This document shows, piece by piece, positions 21,306-32,482 of a stretch of DNA of 64,000 nucleotides (its first letter is position 1; each line of letters opens with the position of its first letter). The notes beneath the pieces are model-generated. The model had not been told where the DNA came from. It worked only from the letters and a program-made list of their open reading frames with translations, and ran no database searches. The DNA lies in contig JAAOOA010000619.1 of NCBI GenBank assembly GCA_012861695.1, positions 152,501 through 216,500 of the forward strand, in the 5' to 3' direction. Source of the DNA: Trematomus loennbergii. Taxonomy: Eukaryota > Chordata > Actinopteri > Perciformes > Nototheniidae. Position numbers and translations under genes: made by a program.

Positions 21306-22671
21306 AACAATGGATCACAAATCGTCCTTCGCGTTCCAGGCTGGTACATCAGACCTGCAGCTGATGGCCAGCACAGAAGCTGGCAAAGTCTCCAAAGACA
21401 ACCTGAAGAGGGCAGCCCCGCGCCTCACCTCCGACACCAGGGAGCTGGCTGAGGCACTAGCTGTGTCAAGGGTCACAGGGCTGGGGGGCAACCCGTGGGA
21501 CCGCCGGCAGCTCCTCAGCCAGACCGAGCTCCAGTTTGGTCAGTACCGGGGCCAGACTCTCCAGTGGTTGCTGTCAAATGACGTGGGCTACACGGCAAAC
21601 ATTCTGGCAGTCCATCAGGGAGAGCGTGAGGGGGGGGATGTCAGCAGCACCCCCTCATGTGGAACAAAGATGCTCTGCTGGAGTACGCCAGCCTCTTCGC
21701 CCTAGTGATGGCAGCCGTGAGCAGGAAGAGAGCACCGCGCACGCCTGCAGAGCACGAGCAGCTGGTGGGCTTTGGGACTTGGTCAGCCATGACGTACAGG
21801 GACCTGTACGACACTGCGGAGAGGGAGCCAAGCATGTAAGGCCATGTGTGACTTTCATCACTAGCTGTAGAAACACTTGATGTGATATCAATCTAACTGT
21901 TGCCTCTCAATCTCAATGTCAGGTACAGGAAGTGGCTCAGGAGGCAGCCCGTCAGGAGGCCCGGGTCCCAACTGGGGCAGCTGCAGGACTACATACACAG
22001 AAGGGACAAGGAGAAGCAGCCTGTCGCCTCCTCAGCTGCATCAGCAGCCGCCACCTCCTCAGCTGCATCAGCAGCCGCCACCTCCTCAGCTGCATCAGCA
22101 GCCGCCACCTCCTCAGCTGCATCAGCAGCCTCCACCTCCTCAGCTGCATCAGCAGCCGCCACCTCCTCAGCTGCATCAGCAGCCGCCACCTCCTCAGCTG
22201 TCTCCCCCTCCACTACATCTCCCCCAATACAGCGGAGGAAGAGAAAGCCAGTGCTCCTGTGTATGTATCATGTCAGTGGAGTGTTACTGTCAGTCAGGTG
22301 ATGTGTGATGAGTGAACATTTTTTAAATTGTGTCTGCAGCTTCCTCCGAGGACGAAGACGACCATCTGATGGTGGAGGCAGCGGCTCACGTGGAGGCTGC
22401 TTCAGGTAAGTCTGTGCTTCGAGTCATTATTAAGCTTTGTATAATCAAATCTATTTGGTATGTCAAGTGTGTTTTTCTGCTGTGCACAGCATCTGCTCCA
22501 CCTCTTCCACTCAGACCCCCGTCTCAGGCCATGTGCTCCTCCTGTGGTCTGAGAAAGATAAAGGAGACCGGGCACAGAAACCTGGTGAAGGCGAGCGGGG
22601 ACAGAGTCAGCTACTGCCCTGTTCTGGCTCAATGGAAGAGCCCTGAGGAGTGGCTGGACTCCCTCCAATGA
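21306..22671 (+). CDS. Multi-exon family gene copy 1 (CxxC...TGH...YCP...EEWL protein), frame-broken
   Basis: Exons by splice sites: 21306-21835 (ATG at 21310; acceptor tgatttcag, donor GTAAGG), 21923-22258, 22340-22405, and 22490-22671 with TGA at 22669-22671. A polyadenylation signal lies at 22718-22723. The N-terminus starts MDHKSSFAFQAGTSDLQLMA and continues with a conserved-looking helical region (FGQYRGQTLQWLLSNDVGYT). A linker with in-frame 27-bp repeats follows, then an acidic exon (SSEDEDDH). The last exon has C-x2-C, TGH, YCP and a final EEWLDSLQ, reading as a small zinc-binding module. A one-base loss in the C run near 21650-21655 changes frame, and exon 3 to exon 4 is one base out of phase, so this copy is probably inactive. 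I do not recognise the family; it is repeated in the window and could belong to a transposon. Confidence 0.6.
22018..22200 (+). repeat. 27-bp coding minisatellite
   Basis: About 6.8 copies of a 27-bp unit with tcctcagctgcatcagcagc. The period is a multiple of three, so all three plus frames stay open. In the frame following the upstream exon it encodes an Ala/Ser/Thr linker (SSAASAAAT). The other long frames across it, on both strands, are shadows. Confidence 0.9.
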
Positions 22672-22717
22672 CACTGGACACAATAACATGCTGTAGATGA
22701 TGTAAATATCTTTTTCA

Positions 22718-22723
22718 AATAAA
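22718..22723 (+). terminator. Polyadenylation signal
   Basis: aataaa 47 bp after the stop codon of the last exon of gene-like copy 1. Confidence 0.6.
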
Positions 22724-22962
22724 GAGTTCAAACTGAAATATCTGTTTGGATTGACTTCCTGTAGTTTCCAACACTCGTGCTGTCTTCCTCTGCTGTTGTT
22801 GCACTTCAACTGAAGTTCAGAAGGTTTCAAAAATGAAGGAGATGTCCTTTGGCTTTTTTAGAAAACTTTATTTTAAATAGTTTGAACAATACAGATAAAA
22901 ACACTGCATTGAAAATACACATAATACATAAATATGTAATTAGTAACATAAGAATCAGAAAC

Positions 22963-23275
22963 AGGTTTATTGCCAGGTAGGTTCACACATACTAGGAATT
23001 TGACTTGATGTCATGGTGCATACATCAACAAGAAATCTAATATCAAACACAACATCTTTTTTACACCCTAATAAAATCCAGTTAAATAGCAATAAGATAA
23101 ATAAAGCAGTAGTTTACATGGAAATAGAATGCTATGAATGTTTGCATATAAACTAAGAAATGTGAAATCACAATATGTGCAGAAAGGAGTAGGAACATTG
23201 TGTGCATTCCTGTAATGCAGTCTATAAAGTGGCAGAGGTCACTGCAGGTCGTGGAGGGGAGGCAGATTGCAGCCC
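22963..23275 (-). mobile_element. LINE or SINE fragment, minus strand
   Basis: Plus-strand sequence agaatcagaaacaggtttat followed by tgccaggtaggttcacac is a familiar fish retroelement tail in reverse. No coding part is clear. Confidence 0.55.
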
Positions 23276-23664
23276 ATCACCTTCTCAAGACCCCTGCTGA
23301 GCGGATGCATAAATACAAAAGAACACAGTACTTGAGAGTCCAGAGACTGTGGGTGTGAAAGAGTCGTTCGTTAGGGTGTCCTGGCAGGAGGCAGGATTTC
23401 CTTTGTTCACCTGATGGCTCATCTCGGGGTCAGGAGGGCGGGGCGATCCACAGGTCTTTGATCTGATTGGATGAAAGATTTCACACCTTTGAGCAAGATG
23501 TACAGAAATGCAGGATCTCTCCTTCTTCTCACAGTCTAGTCTGGCTACAGCTATGGGTGAGTGATCTGTCCTCTCTGACCCTCTCCTGTATCTCTGTGAT
23601 GTTGATATGTGCAGCTCCAATAACTCCACTGTTTTACTATTGTTTGATTGTTGTCCTCTTGCAG

Positions 23665-24213
<549 letters not shown>

Positions 24214-24317
24214 GGGAGGACGGACCGAGAAGGAACTGCTGAGGGACCGACAGAGGGTCAACAGGAAGAAGAGGAAGGAGGCCGCCGCAATGCAGTCCTA
24301 AAATAACATAAAATACA

Positions 24318-24522
24318 TAAAGTGTAAAACTTGTAAATAAATAAAAAGGTATTTTTAAACTTGAATATCTCTGACTGTGTACACATAATAAATAAATGAG
24401 TAATTAGTCATAATGTCCTTGGAGGGAGAGGTGCTCAATGACTGAGATGTCCTCATTTTAATTTGTAAAACTTGTAAATAAATGAAAAGGTATTTTTAAA
24501 CTTGAATATCTCTGACTGCTTA
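24318..24522. repeat. Direct repeat after unit B
   Basis: The block aaacttgtaaataaat ... gtatttttaaacttgaatat occurs at about 24327-24373 and again at about 24467-24514. The same block appears in reverse at 29425-29475, in front of the tandem exon array. Confidence 0.75.
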
Positions 24523-24579
24523 TTCCTTGCTTTTCACAAGTTCATAACATCTCTTTACCTTCATATCAAGCATGCAGCC

Positions 24580-24780
24580 AGCAGGGGGTGTCAAAGAGCA
24601 TTTGGGGTGGGGGGATCTGGGTGGTTGGTACACTGGCTTTAATCGATCTAAGGGTCTCAGATCTGATTGGATGACAGGCTCCGGCCCCCCAACTGAGACC
24701 TTCTCAACCCAGAAGATCCACTGGGGATCACGGTGTGATGAATGCGGCAGGTCTGCGCAGTCTCACTTAGTCTTACTTAT
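24580..24780 (+). other. 5' region of family copy 2, left part
   Basis: Closely matches 16215-16400 (gggggtgtcaaagag, gacaggctccggcccccc). The match stops at the Harbinger terminus and resumes at 28067, so one copy was split by later insertions. Confidence 0.7.
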
Positions 24781-25059
24781 GGCGCGTTTCCACTACAGCC
24801 CGCAGCCCGGTTTAAGAGGGCTGTGACGTCAGCGGCCCGTTTGTGGTTGCGTTTCCACTTGGCCTAGTACCGGCCGGCGGGTCCTAATTCACAGTTTTTC
24901 TGGCCTCATAAAATCGTGGGGCCAGGGCCAAGACAACCGGGCTGAGTTTGTGACGTCAACGCTCTCGGCTGCTGATTGGTCGGAGAGAATCGTCACAATC
25001 TGCGCGCGAGATAATCCATTTTTACAAACAGCATTTTTGTTAACAGAGGAGCTACAACA

Positions 25060-25660
25060 ATGGCAAAGAAAAGCACACCATGGTCGGTCGAGGAAGTGAC
25101 GACGTCCATTATATTGCAGATGATAAGGTCCAGCGGGTGCTCGACGGGACAACTCGCAATATCAAAGTCTTTCAGGAGGTCTCTACACAGACACTGGACT
25201 CTCAACGGCGTTACTGGAGTCTGCATGGTACGTTTTTGCTAACGCTCTGTTATTTGCTTGAAAGCTTTGTGTCCCTGCTTTGTGTCCCTATCTGTTCTAA
25301 AGCTCACTTCTAACAAATAAGTCTATTTTATCCTTACATTTATGTTCGACAACCCATGCTTTTATGGAGCCCCGAAGGCTAGCTAGGCAGATAGCATTAG
25401 CGAGAGCTATTGTTTGCTAACACCATATGTGCCATTGTTTACGTTCAGTTTGTCTTTTCTATAGTTGTTGTTGCTATTTATAGTATTGTGCTGCAGTAGT
25501 TTGTGGAATTTACAAGTCATGTTTCTGTTCTAGATGATTACATTGGGACTAGCGAGGAGGAACAGTTCCGAACAACGTCCTCTGCATCAACAGCACAAAC
25601 CGAGGAGGAGAGGACTGGCCCAGCAGAATCAATGCCATGTCTTATCTTATTGCTTGTTGA
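25060..25660 (+). pseudogene. Harbinger Myb/SANT-like protein, partial
   Basis: ATG at 25060 begins MAKKSTPWSVEEV, the typical start of the Harbinger-encoded Myb-like DNA-binding protein. After a one-base shift it reads ADDKVQRVLDGTTRN and KVFQEVS. A donor-like catg|gtacgt lies at about 25228. A second possible exon at about 25534 gives DDYIGTSEEEQFRTT after a tctgttctag acceptor. The family protein helps the transposase enter the nucleus and bind the element ends. Frameshifts in the first exon make this copy defective. Confidence 0.7.
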
Positions 25661-26059
25661 TAAATAATTGCACCCACCAGCGATCACACAGAAAGATGGC
25701 ATCATCTAGGCGTCCCTCTGCAGTCAGAAATATCATAAACACCATCGTCCACAAAGCACTGTACAGGGGTTTATGGATTTAAGAGAATACTTATCACAGT
25801 GAAACCTTTATCATCTGTTGCAATTAAAGCAAATAAGAGAATAAATACTTGGTTAAATAATACATTTTAACTCTTTAGCAGGACAACTCTGCATACTGTT
25901 TGAAATTGAGTTTGCTAGCTTGAGGTCCTCCTCTAAAACATAACATTACATAATGGTATTAAGAATACATGATAAATACATGTAGTAAAAATTACTCAAT
26001 TGTAATACCCTCGTTGTGCTAGACTCAAACACATTGCTTATATATTTCAAAGAGAAGAG

Positions 26060-26242
26060 AACAAAAGAAAACACCTATACAAAGAGAGCGGTGCACAGCG
26101 CTTAATATTTACTTGCACTATATTTCTGTTGATCTGGGTTATTGTGTTGCACTGTTGGAGGAGCCTGTGACCTAAGATGTTCATTGTCATAACTACACTA
26201 GCTATGTTCGTATGACAAAATAAAAAACCTTGAACCTTGAGG
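26060..26242 (+). mobile_element. LINE 3' tail
   Basis: gcacagcgcttaatatttac onward, ending with aataaaaaaccttgaacctt, a common fish LINE tail. It is inserted in the middle of the Harbinger element. Confidence 0.5.
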
Positions 26243-26821
26243 CTGTGTCTTTCAGACAAACCATCATAATCATATTATTTTATGCTGTGGATACTTTAGC
26301 CTCCATCCATGTTAACAATTTTTTACACTTGCATTTATGAATATAGTTCTGTTGTGTTTTACACTTTTGTATTTATGTTTATAGTTTGCTTTGATATTTG
26401 CTTAATTTATTAGATTATTATTATTATGGGGGCAGTACTGGTGCTTGAAATTCAAATATTTACTAAATAGTCAATTCTGATAACATTTTTTTGGTTTAAA
26501 TAATTTGACAAACACATGTATGTGAAAAGAAAAGATGTATTTATGTTCAATACAATGAATATTTAGGTATTACATTATACATTCTAGGTATTCAGGTAGC
26601 GCATCAGACCCAAGTAACATGTAATGTAATGTTGACTAACTTATAACGAGCAAAACATTCCGGTTTTTAACATATATTATACAATTCCGCCTTTTCATTT
26701 TATACACAAATGTCGCTTTCTCACAATGTCCTCAGTATTTATTGCTTTTATCAATGAATAAACATGTATTACATTTTGCAAACATGAAAAAACACATCAG
26801 TTTTACACATTTTTAAACACC

Positions 26822-27354
26822 TTAATTCCTGAATGACAACTTCGCTGTTTTCTGTTCATAATGCCCTCTTTTGAATTCATGTAATGAACGTAGGTTTTCC
26901 TCAGGCATCCTGAAGTTCTCCACTGAGTGTGTGAAAGATGGAACAATCACATTCCACCACTCGGTAGCTCGGTCGGTAACTTCTGAAATACACAAACAAA
27001 AGCATACATATTTTAATACGTAAAAGTGGTAGCTACAATTAATTAAATACTTGAAATACTTTGGTCGTATAGGGAGCGTGAGCCTAAACACATTGCTAGT
27101 TAGCGAACGTTAGCTTACCAAGTAGCATTGTAGTTAGTAGTGATTCGAGTCGTCCTGTAGTCTCTGCGGCGTAGGAGGACTGCCCGAACTCTCGCGTCAG
27201 CTTCTTCTATACCTCGTCTTGCTATACGTCGCCTCTTTCGAAACAACTCTTGTCTATTTCTTGTGATAATAAACCACACAGCAAAAAACAAGCAAACGAT
27301 CGCTTTCACATCTTCACATCCTCCATTGTTGTGTCGCATTGAAGATGACGTCAC
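26822..27354 (-). pseudogene. Harbinger transposase N-terminal exons, truncated
   Basis: Minus-strand exon 1 from about 27354 to 27117 encodes a hydrophobic start (VCLFFAVWFIITRNRQ) and an Arg-rich stretch with RVRAVLLRRRDY, then a donor CTTG|GTAAGC. Exon 2, from about 26984 after a gtatttcag acceptor, gives VTDRATEWWNVIVPSF and VENFRMPEENLRSL. The NFRM motif is typical of the region just before the catalytic domain. It stops at 26822, so the DDE nuclease domain is absent. Confidence 0.75.
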
Positions 27355-27540
27355 GGCAGTTTTAAGCAGCGTCGCTCCGCCTATACTGCGTTACTATAGA
27401 TACTACCCAGTTCCTAAACTGTAATGGAAACGCGCCATAAAGTGAGCTGGTCCTAACGAGGCCAATCGCGGCCCAGCCATACCGAGCGGGGCCGAGCGAG
27501 GCCGTATAGTGAGTCCCGCCTAGGTTGTTAACCTCTGAGC

Positions 27541-28017
27541 TAGGGCTGTGCAATTAATCGTATTTTAATCGCAATTACGATTTTGACCTGCCACAATTAC
27601 GAAAACAACATCGTCGAAAAAAACAATTATTTAGCTTTGCTAGGTTGTGACAGTGCACTGCAACATATTTGATCTAATTAATTTTGGTCTCATTTATTTG
27701 TATTTATCATATTATATGTTTAGTAGCTTGGGGAAGTGCGCTCCAAAATATTTGTTGATCTTGTTTATTGGTATTTATTATTTTGATATTTATTTAAATG
27801 TATCATTTTATTTATTTTTGTATTGGTTTTTCAGTTGAATTATACGTTCAGGGTAATCAACAGTTAAAAAGATACTGTTCAAATTATTTGTATTTGTTTT
27901 AAAGTTCAATAAATGGATTTTTTCAAAGTCAATGAATAATCGTATTTAATAATCGTGATATCAATTATTGACCCAAATAATCGTGATTATGATTTTTGCC
28001 ATAATCGCACAGCCCTA
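27541..28017. mobile_element. hAT-like MITE, 477 bp
   Basis: Terminal inverted repeats tagggctgtgc and gcacagcccta, with subterminal attaatcg / cgtgattat motifs. This is a very common fish MITE type. No coding capacity; the 63-codon frame inside is AT-rich noise. gtcccgcc stands directly right of the element and also at 27513-27520, 20 bp left of it. Confidence 0.8.
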
Positions 28018-28066
28018 GTCCCGCCCCTCCCGTTCATTTCTATGGCATTCTGGTTTTCATCTTGTG

Positions 28067-28400
28067 GTCCACCCATTGGTTGTCCGATTTAGTTCTAGTA
28101 CTCTGACCGGCTTTTGAAAAGGTAAGATAAACTCTGCTATTACTCTTAACAAGACAGTCCCTTATAATGTAGTATAACAGTAGATGAATGCCAATGTGTT
28201 GTCTTTTAACGTTCGTCATATTTGCATTGGTAAAAAGTTGCCGCTAAGCCAGAAACACACGGGAGTTTTCCGGCCGTTTGAATCCGTAAATACTTGTCAT
28301 TTAATGCTTATTACTATGCGCTAACGTTTATGACGTTAACATTTATATGCACCATTCGTGATTAAAAGTTGCCACTCCGCCATGTACAGTCTTGCAGGCG
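28067..28400 (+). other. 5' region of family copy 2, right part
   Basis: Matches 16408-16560 and 20075-20760 of copy 1 with the LINE and MITE absent. The splice donor GAAAAG|GTAAGATA is kept at about 28118. It is cut off by the LTR at 28401. Confidence 0.7.
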
Positions 28401-28816
28401 TGTCACGGTTTTGGATTGTTTTCATTTACCACCTTTTATTTTGAAATGTTTTCCTCCTTGTGTCTTGTCTGATCCTTCTTCCTGTGTTTGCCTTCCTGTC
28501 GTTAGTTTCCCTGGTGTGTCTGATTGTCTGATTGTGTTCACCTGTTGCCCTTGTGTTTCTGCCTCCCTTACCCCAGCTGTGTCTTGTCTTGTGATTACCC
28601 CTCTCTGTATTTAGTCTTGTCTTCCCTGTGTGCCTTGTCGGTTCATTGTCTCTCCTGTCTCCCTCCATGTTGGTCACGGTCAGTTGTTGTGCTACCTATG
28701 TGTTTCATGCCATGTTTTTGTTCAGCTTTTAAAATAAAGCTCGCTTTTTGTTTCTAGACCTTTTTACCTTTTTTGTAGTCTGCATTTGGGTCCTACCCTT
28801 TCCACGCAACCTAACA
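28401..28816 (+). mobile_element. LTR of a gypsy-type retrotransposon
   Basis: Starts TGTCACGGTTTTGG and ends CCTAACA, with the TG...CA ends of an LTR. A promoter-like CT-rich body and an aataaagctcgctttttg block near the 3' end give the polyadenylation part. No second LTR is seen in the window. Confidence 0.7.
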
Positions 28817-28835
28817 GAATGAACCGACCAATTAT

Positions 28836-29350
28836 GGACCAGCGGATTATGATTTTGATTTGCTTTCTCTGGATTACTCCCTTCGATGTCTTTATGCTGA
28901 GTGGAGTAGAACCTCGACTAGAAGGGAGAAAGAGGCTGTCCTCAAAAAAGCACAAATGGAGGTGGATAACGTGCCATGGCTGAGGAGCTCGTTGCCTGAA
29001 TTTCTCAGAGTTTTTTCGAGTAGCCCTGAGTGCCAGTCTCCATTCTCTGACCCTTTTTTGGGATCCCGCTGGCGTTTGGAGGTCCACGGAGCCTCCAAAA
29101 GACCTCAAAGAAACGCAAGGTCAGGAAGCCAGCTCGTAATCCAGTACCGGCCCACACAGCCATGGATCCGTGCTCCATTACCTGGCTCACACAGCCATGG
29201 ATCCGTGCTCCATTACCTGGCTCACACAGCCAGGGTCCAGGCTTCTGTTCCGTGCCCAGCAGCCATGGTCCTGCTCCAGAACCGGACCTTGCAGTCATGT
29301 TTCCGTGCTCCAGTGCCGGCCCACACAGTCATGGTACCGTGCTCCAGTAC
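28836..29350 (+). pseudogene. gag-like 5' coding fragment after the LTR
   Basis: Two overlapping plus frames start just after the LTR. The likely coding frame after an early slip (near 28845) reads LLSLDYSLRCLYAEWSRTST and then a basic helix (REKEAVLKKAQMEVDNV). It then enters 35-bp repeats encoding a Pro/His/Ser-rich stretch, and ends in the (TA)n array. A leading ORF of an LTR element is the most natural reading. No zinc knuckle or protease is visible. Confidence 0.45.
29151..29350. repeat. 35-bp degenerate tandem repeat
   Basis: cacacagccatggatccgtg recurs at 29153 and 29188, and then in more diverged copies. The period is 35 bp, about 5-6 copies. Confidence 0.85.
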
Positions 29351-29352
29351 CA

Positions 29353-29362
29353 TATATATGTT

Positions 29363-29417
<55 letters not shown>
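29353..29417. repeat. (TA)n microsatellite
   Basis: Nearly pure TA with a few interruptions. It joins the LTR-derived fragment to the inverted exon array. Confidence 0.95.
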
Positions 29418-29421
<4 letters not shown>

Positions 29422-29424
29422 CAG

Positions 29425-30322
29425 TCAGAGATATTCAAGTTTAAAAATACCTTTTTATTTATTTACAAGTTTTACACTTTATGTTATTTTAGGATTGCAT
29501 TGCGGCGGCGGCTGCGGCCTCCTTCCACTTCTTTCTGTTGACCCTCTGTCGGTCCCTCAGCAGTTCCTTCTCGGTCCGTCCTCCCCTCAACTCGTGAGCC
29601 ACTCCTCCACCGTGCGCTTCTGGGGGTCTGCAACCTGGCAGCAACTCTGCCTCGTCGGGCGGTGCAAGCTATGACCCGTGGCCCGGGTCGTTCTCTGGCC
29701 GCATAGCGTGCAGGTCCGGTTACGCCTCGTAGGGAACACACCGGCTGCAGCAGAGGCCATCTTGATCTTCATCTTCCACCCTGTGGTCTTCGGGACGTTG
29801 ACCTTCAGCCACTGGTCCAGGGTCACTCCTGAAGTGGCACGGCAGAAGGGCAGAAACTCTGCCTCGTCGGGCAGTGCAAGCTATGACCCGTGGCCCGGGT
29901 CGTTCTCTGGCCGCATAGCGTGCAGGTCCGGTTACGCCTCGTAGGAACACACCGGCTGCAGCAGAGGCCATCTTGATCTTCATCCTCCACCCTGTGGTCT
30001 TCGGGACGTTGACATTCAGCCACTGGTCCAGGGTCACTCCTGAAGTGGCACGGCAGAAGGGCAGAAACTCTGCCTCGTCGGGCGGTGCAAGCTATGACCC
30101 GTGGCCCGGGTCGTTCTCTGGCCGCATAGCCTGCAGGTCCGGTTACGCCTCGTAGGGAACACACCGGCTGCAGCAGAGGCCATCTTGATCTTCATCCTCC
30201 ACCCTGTGGTCTTCGGGACGTTGACCTTCAGCCACTGGTCCAGGGTCACTCCTGAAGTGGCACGGCAGAAGGGCAGAAACTCTGCCTCGTCGGGCGGTGC
30301 AAGCTATGACCCGTGGCCCGGG
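29425..30322 (-). pseudogene. Tandem array of the family's last exon, minus strand
   Basis: On the minus strand the end is the 3' part of unit B: RTVEEWLTS, the acidic/basic tail and the poly(A) region (29425-29740). Upstream the same exon is repeated with a ~212-bp period; the block gcctcgtcgggc starts at 29649, 29861, 30072 and 30284. Each copy encodes RTCTLCGQRTTRATGHS, then QSFCPSA, and in a second frame VTLDQWLKVNVP, so the C-x2-C...GH...C...QWL pattern recurs. Small indels between copies break a continuous frame. It looks like local tandem duplication of a zinc-binding exon. Confidence 0.65.
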
Positions 30323-30329
30323 TATACAC

Positions 30330-31372
30330 ACCTCTTCCTTTTATGATTAATTCACCTATTCATCCATTTCCCATTTAATTTAGCTTCTTTCATTATTATT
30401 ACTGTTTCTTCATAGCTTATTTCTCTTTATTTATTAATATTATTAATTAATATTATTATATTTATTGTTGGCAGCCGAGATGGTTTGAGTCCAGGAAAGC
30501 CCTTATCTTATCCCAAAGCCTGTTGTCTGGCTTAACCAAATATAACAGGGAGAAACCAGCTTCTCCCATACTTCAGATGTTTAGGAAGTCCTCCAGCCAT
30601 CTATTGAAATTGAAGCAGTTGGGCTTTCTGACTTTCCAGTTCATAAGAACGAGGCGTTTAGTTGAAAGGCATGCTAGGGCTATAAGTTACTTGCAAATGT
30701 TGATGTTATGCCATTGAGCGGGGATCCCAGCAAGCATGTAGCTGGAGTTAAGAGTATCTCTATGTTCAGAAGCTCAGCGAGAGTATCTCCAACTACGTCC
30801 CATAGAGATTTTACAGCCGGACAGGACCAGAGACAATGTCAAAGGGTACCCACTTCCACACAACCATGCCACATAGGCCCGCGAGTGTTTGATCCATCTT
30901 TTTGAGTCTACAGGGTGTGATGTATGCTCTGTGAAGGATTTGTAACTGTATTACTCTAAACCGGACACACTTGGAGATTGATGTCGAGTTCGACCAGATT
31001 CTGTCCCACTCAACTGGGCTAAGGGTGATGCCTAAGTCCTGCTCCCATCTTTTCTGTGACTGCAGATTAGTATTGGCGGTTGAGGTGAGGAGAAGTTTAT
31101 ATATACCTGAATTCATTCCTTTCTTGTTTGCAAGTCTTTTTAGGTTCATATCAAGGTGTTCATGACAACCTATCTTTATACCTTTTGATGTTAAGTTTTT
31201 AATATTTGATTGTAATTGCATATAGGAGAGGAAGAGGGATTTATTCAGATTAAAATGTTCCATCAACACTGTGAACGGAGTTATGATATTGTTTTTTACT
31301 ATTTGCCCAATGTGTTGTATGTCATGTGCTTGCATATGTATATTATTCAATGGGTTACCGCCCTGTTTTTAA
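30330..31372 (-). pseudogene. L1-type LINE ORF2 C-terminal part
   Basis: A minus-strand frame 31350-30811 (179 codons) gives ISKCVRFRVIQLQILHRAYI and TPCRLKKM, the conserved region after reverse transcriptase in L1-like ORF2. A cysteine-containing end (LCGMVVWKW) is degraded. The frame then breaks, and related coding sequence continues in another frame to about 30490, followed by an AT-rich 3' tail. The 5' part, with endonuclease and RT, is missing. Confidence 0.75.
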
Positions 31373-31384
31373 AATATTACTTAA

Positions 31385-31765
31385 AGGTAGGGTAGGTAAG
31401 TTTGAGAAACCGGCTCGAGATCGCTAGAATTTGAAAATACACAACCGGAGAAAATCTGCCACTTCCTTACAGAGCCCCTCCTCCAACACACACGAACGCG
31501 CACATGACCAATGAGGGCACGAGATAAGTTTGTGCACAGATGGAAGGCTGACAGGCAGGTAGGCCATCCACTTATTTTAGCCGGGCCGGCTCAGATGATT
31601 GGTCGTGCTTTTTACAGTACACGGCTTCCACAGATGACATTTCTTTATGGATTTTTTTGTCAAAGCACTTCAGATATTCATTGCTATCGGGATGTTAAGA
31701 GCATTCCATGGAATATAACAAAAAGTGTATCTCGAGCCGGTTTCTCAAACTTACCTACCCTACCT
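31385..31765. mobile_element. TTAA-type MITE, copy 1
   Basis: 381 bp with terminal inverted repeats over 35 bp long (aggtagggtaggtaagtttg ...), flanked on both sides by TTAA (31381-31384 and 31766-31769). TTAA duplications are typical of Kolobok and piggyBac elements. A second copy is at 38527-38905. Confidence 0.9.
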
Positions 31766-31887
31766 TTAAGTAAAAGTAAAAATGTGTCAGGATAAATTAA
31801 AGTCCATAATGTAGAAAGTACTGCAACACGGGTCCATAAAACACAACATGGTGTATAAACAAGCACAGTAGAGATGATGAGATGATA

Positions 31888-31925
31888 CACACACACACAC
31901 ACACACACACACGCATATATATATA
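31888..31925. repeat. (CA)n and (TA)n microsatellite
   Basis: About 12 CA units followed by a short TA run. Confidence 0.95.
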
Positions 31926-32066
31926 TTGCATCATAATACAGCTCTGTAGTACAAACCTTTCTTGAATCAAATCAGTTTATTGATTCAGATGTTATCTCAC
32001 AGCACTTTACAGATACCATACCGTAGTCTTTGTAGTTTATTACAATGATCATCATTTACCAAAACC

Positions 32067-32442
32067 CCTGTTTCAGAGTCACTATGTGTCAGTCAGTGCT
32101 GGCTCTCATGGCTGCCTCCTCCTCCTCCTCCTCGAACTCAGATCCAGAGAGCAGTTTACAACCAAAGACTGAGGACGACACTGGAGACTCTTCTGAACAC
32201 ACTGATGACTCTTCTGAACACAGTGCTGATTGGAAGGAGACCAGAGAACCTGCCTCAAGCTCAAAGTCACTGAAAAATAGACAAGAATCTGTCAGTGATC
32301 CACGACGTAGTGCTGAAAAGAAACCATTCAGCTGCTCAGTCTGTAAGAAAGCTTTTAGATATAGAAGAGATCTAAATCCACACAGGAGAGAAACCCTTTG
32401 GCTGCTCAGTTTGTGAGAAATTGTGAATTTTTCACAGAACAT
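32067..32442 (+). pseudogene. C2H2 zinc-finger gene relic
   Basis: The plus frame to 32416 begins with a Ser-rich stretch (AASSSSSSNSDPESS) and an acidic, repeated SSEHTDDSSEHS. It then has KPFSCSVCKKAFRYRRDLN, the first half of a C2H2 finger. The second half and linker are deleted, and the text resumes out of frame with the HTGEKPFGCSVC-type linker at 32376-32422. Intact family members carry many fingers and bind DNA. A preceding acceptor-like tttcag at about 32073 suggests this was exon 2. Broken and without further fingers, it is a relic. Confidence 0.7.
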
Positions 32443-32482
32443 ACATTTATATATTTATAATTTATACCCTTTAATTTAAACC

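Larger units (their letters stand above)
24781..27436. mobile_element. PIF-Harbinger element with two partial genes
   Basis: 17-bp terminal inverted repeats start ggcgcgtttccactaca at 24781 and end at 27436, with one mismatch. Flanking TTA and TAA trinucleotides are near-matches to the expected 3-bp duplication. From the left runs a plus-strand Myb/SANT-like gene and from the right a minus-strand transposase start, the convergent arrangement of this superfamily. The catalytic DDE part is missing, so the element could move only with help. Confidence 0.85.

Noticed and set aside
21916..22315. Three overlapping plus frames and two minus frames of 74-133 codons
   Set aside because: All come from the 27-bp repeat, which is open in several frames. 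Only the frame continuing the upstream exon is supported.
27647..27838. A 63-codon hydrophobic frame
   Set aside because: It is AT-rich interior of a hAT-like MITE.
28426..28757. Cys-rich and charged frames on both strands
   Set aside because: They fall within the LTR, which is noncoding and CT-rich.
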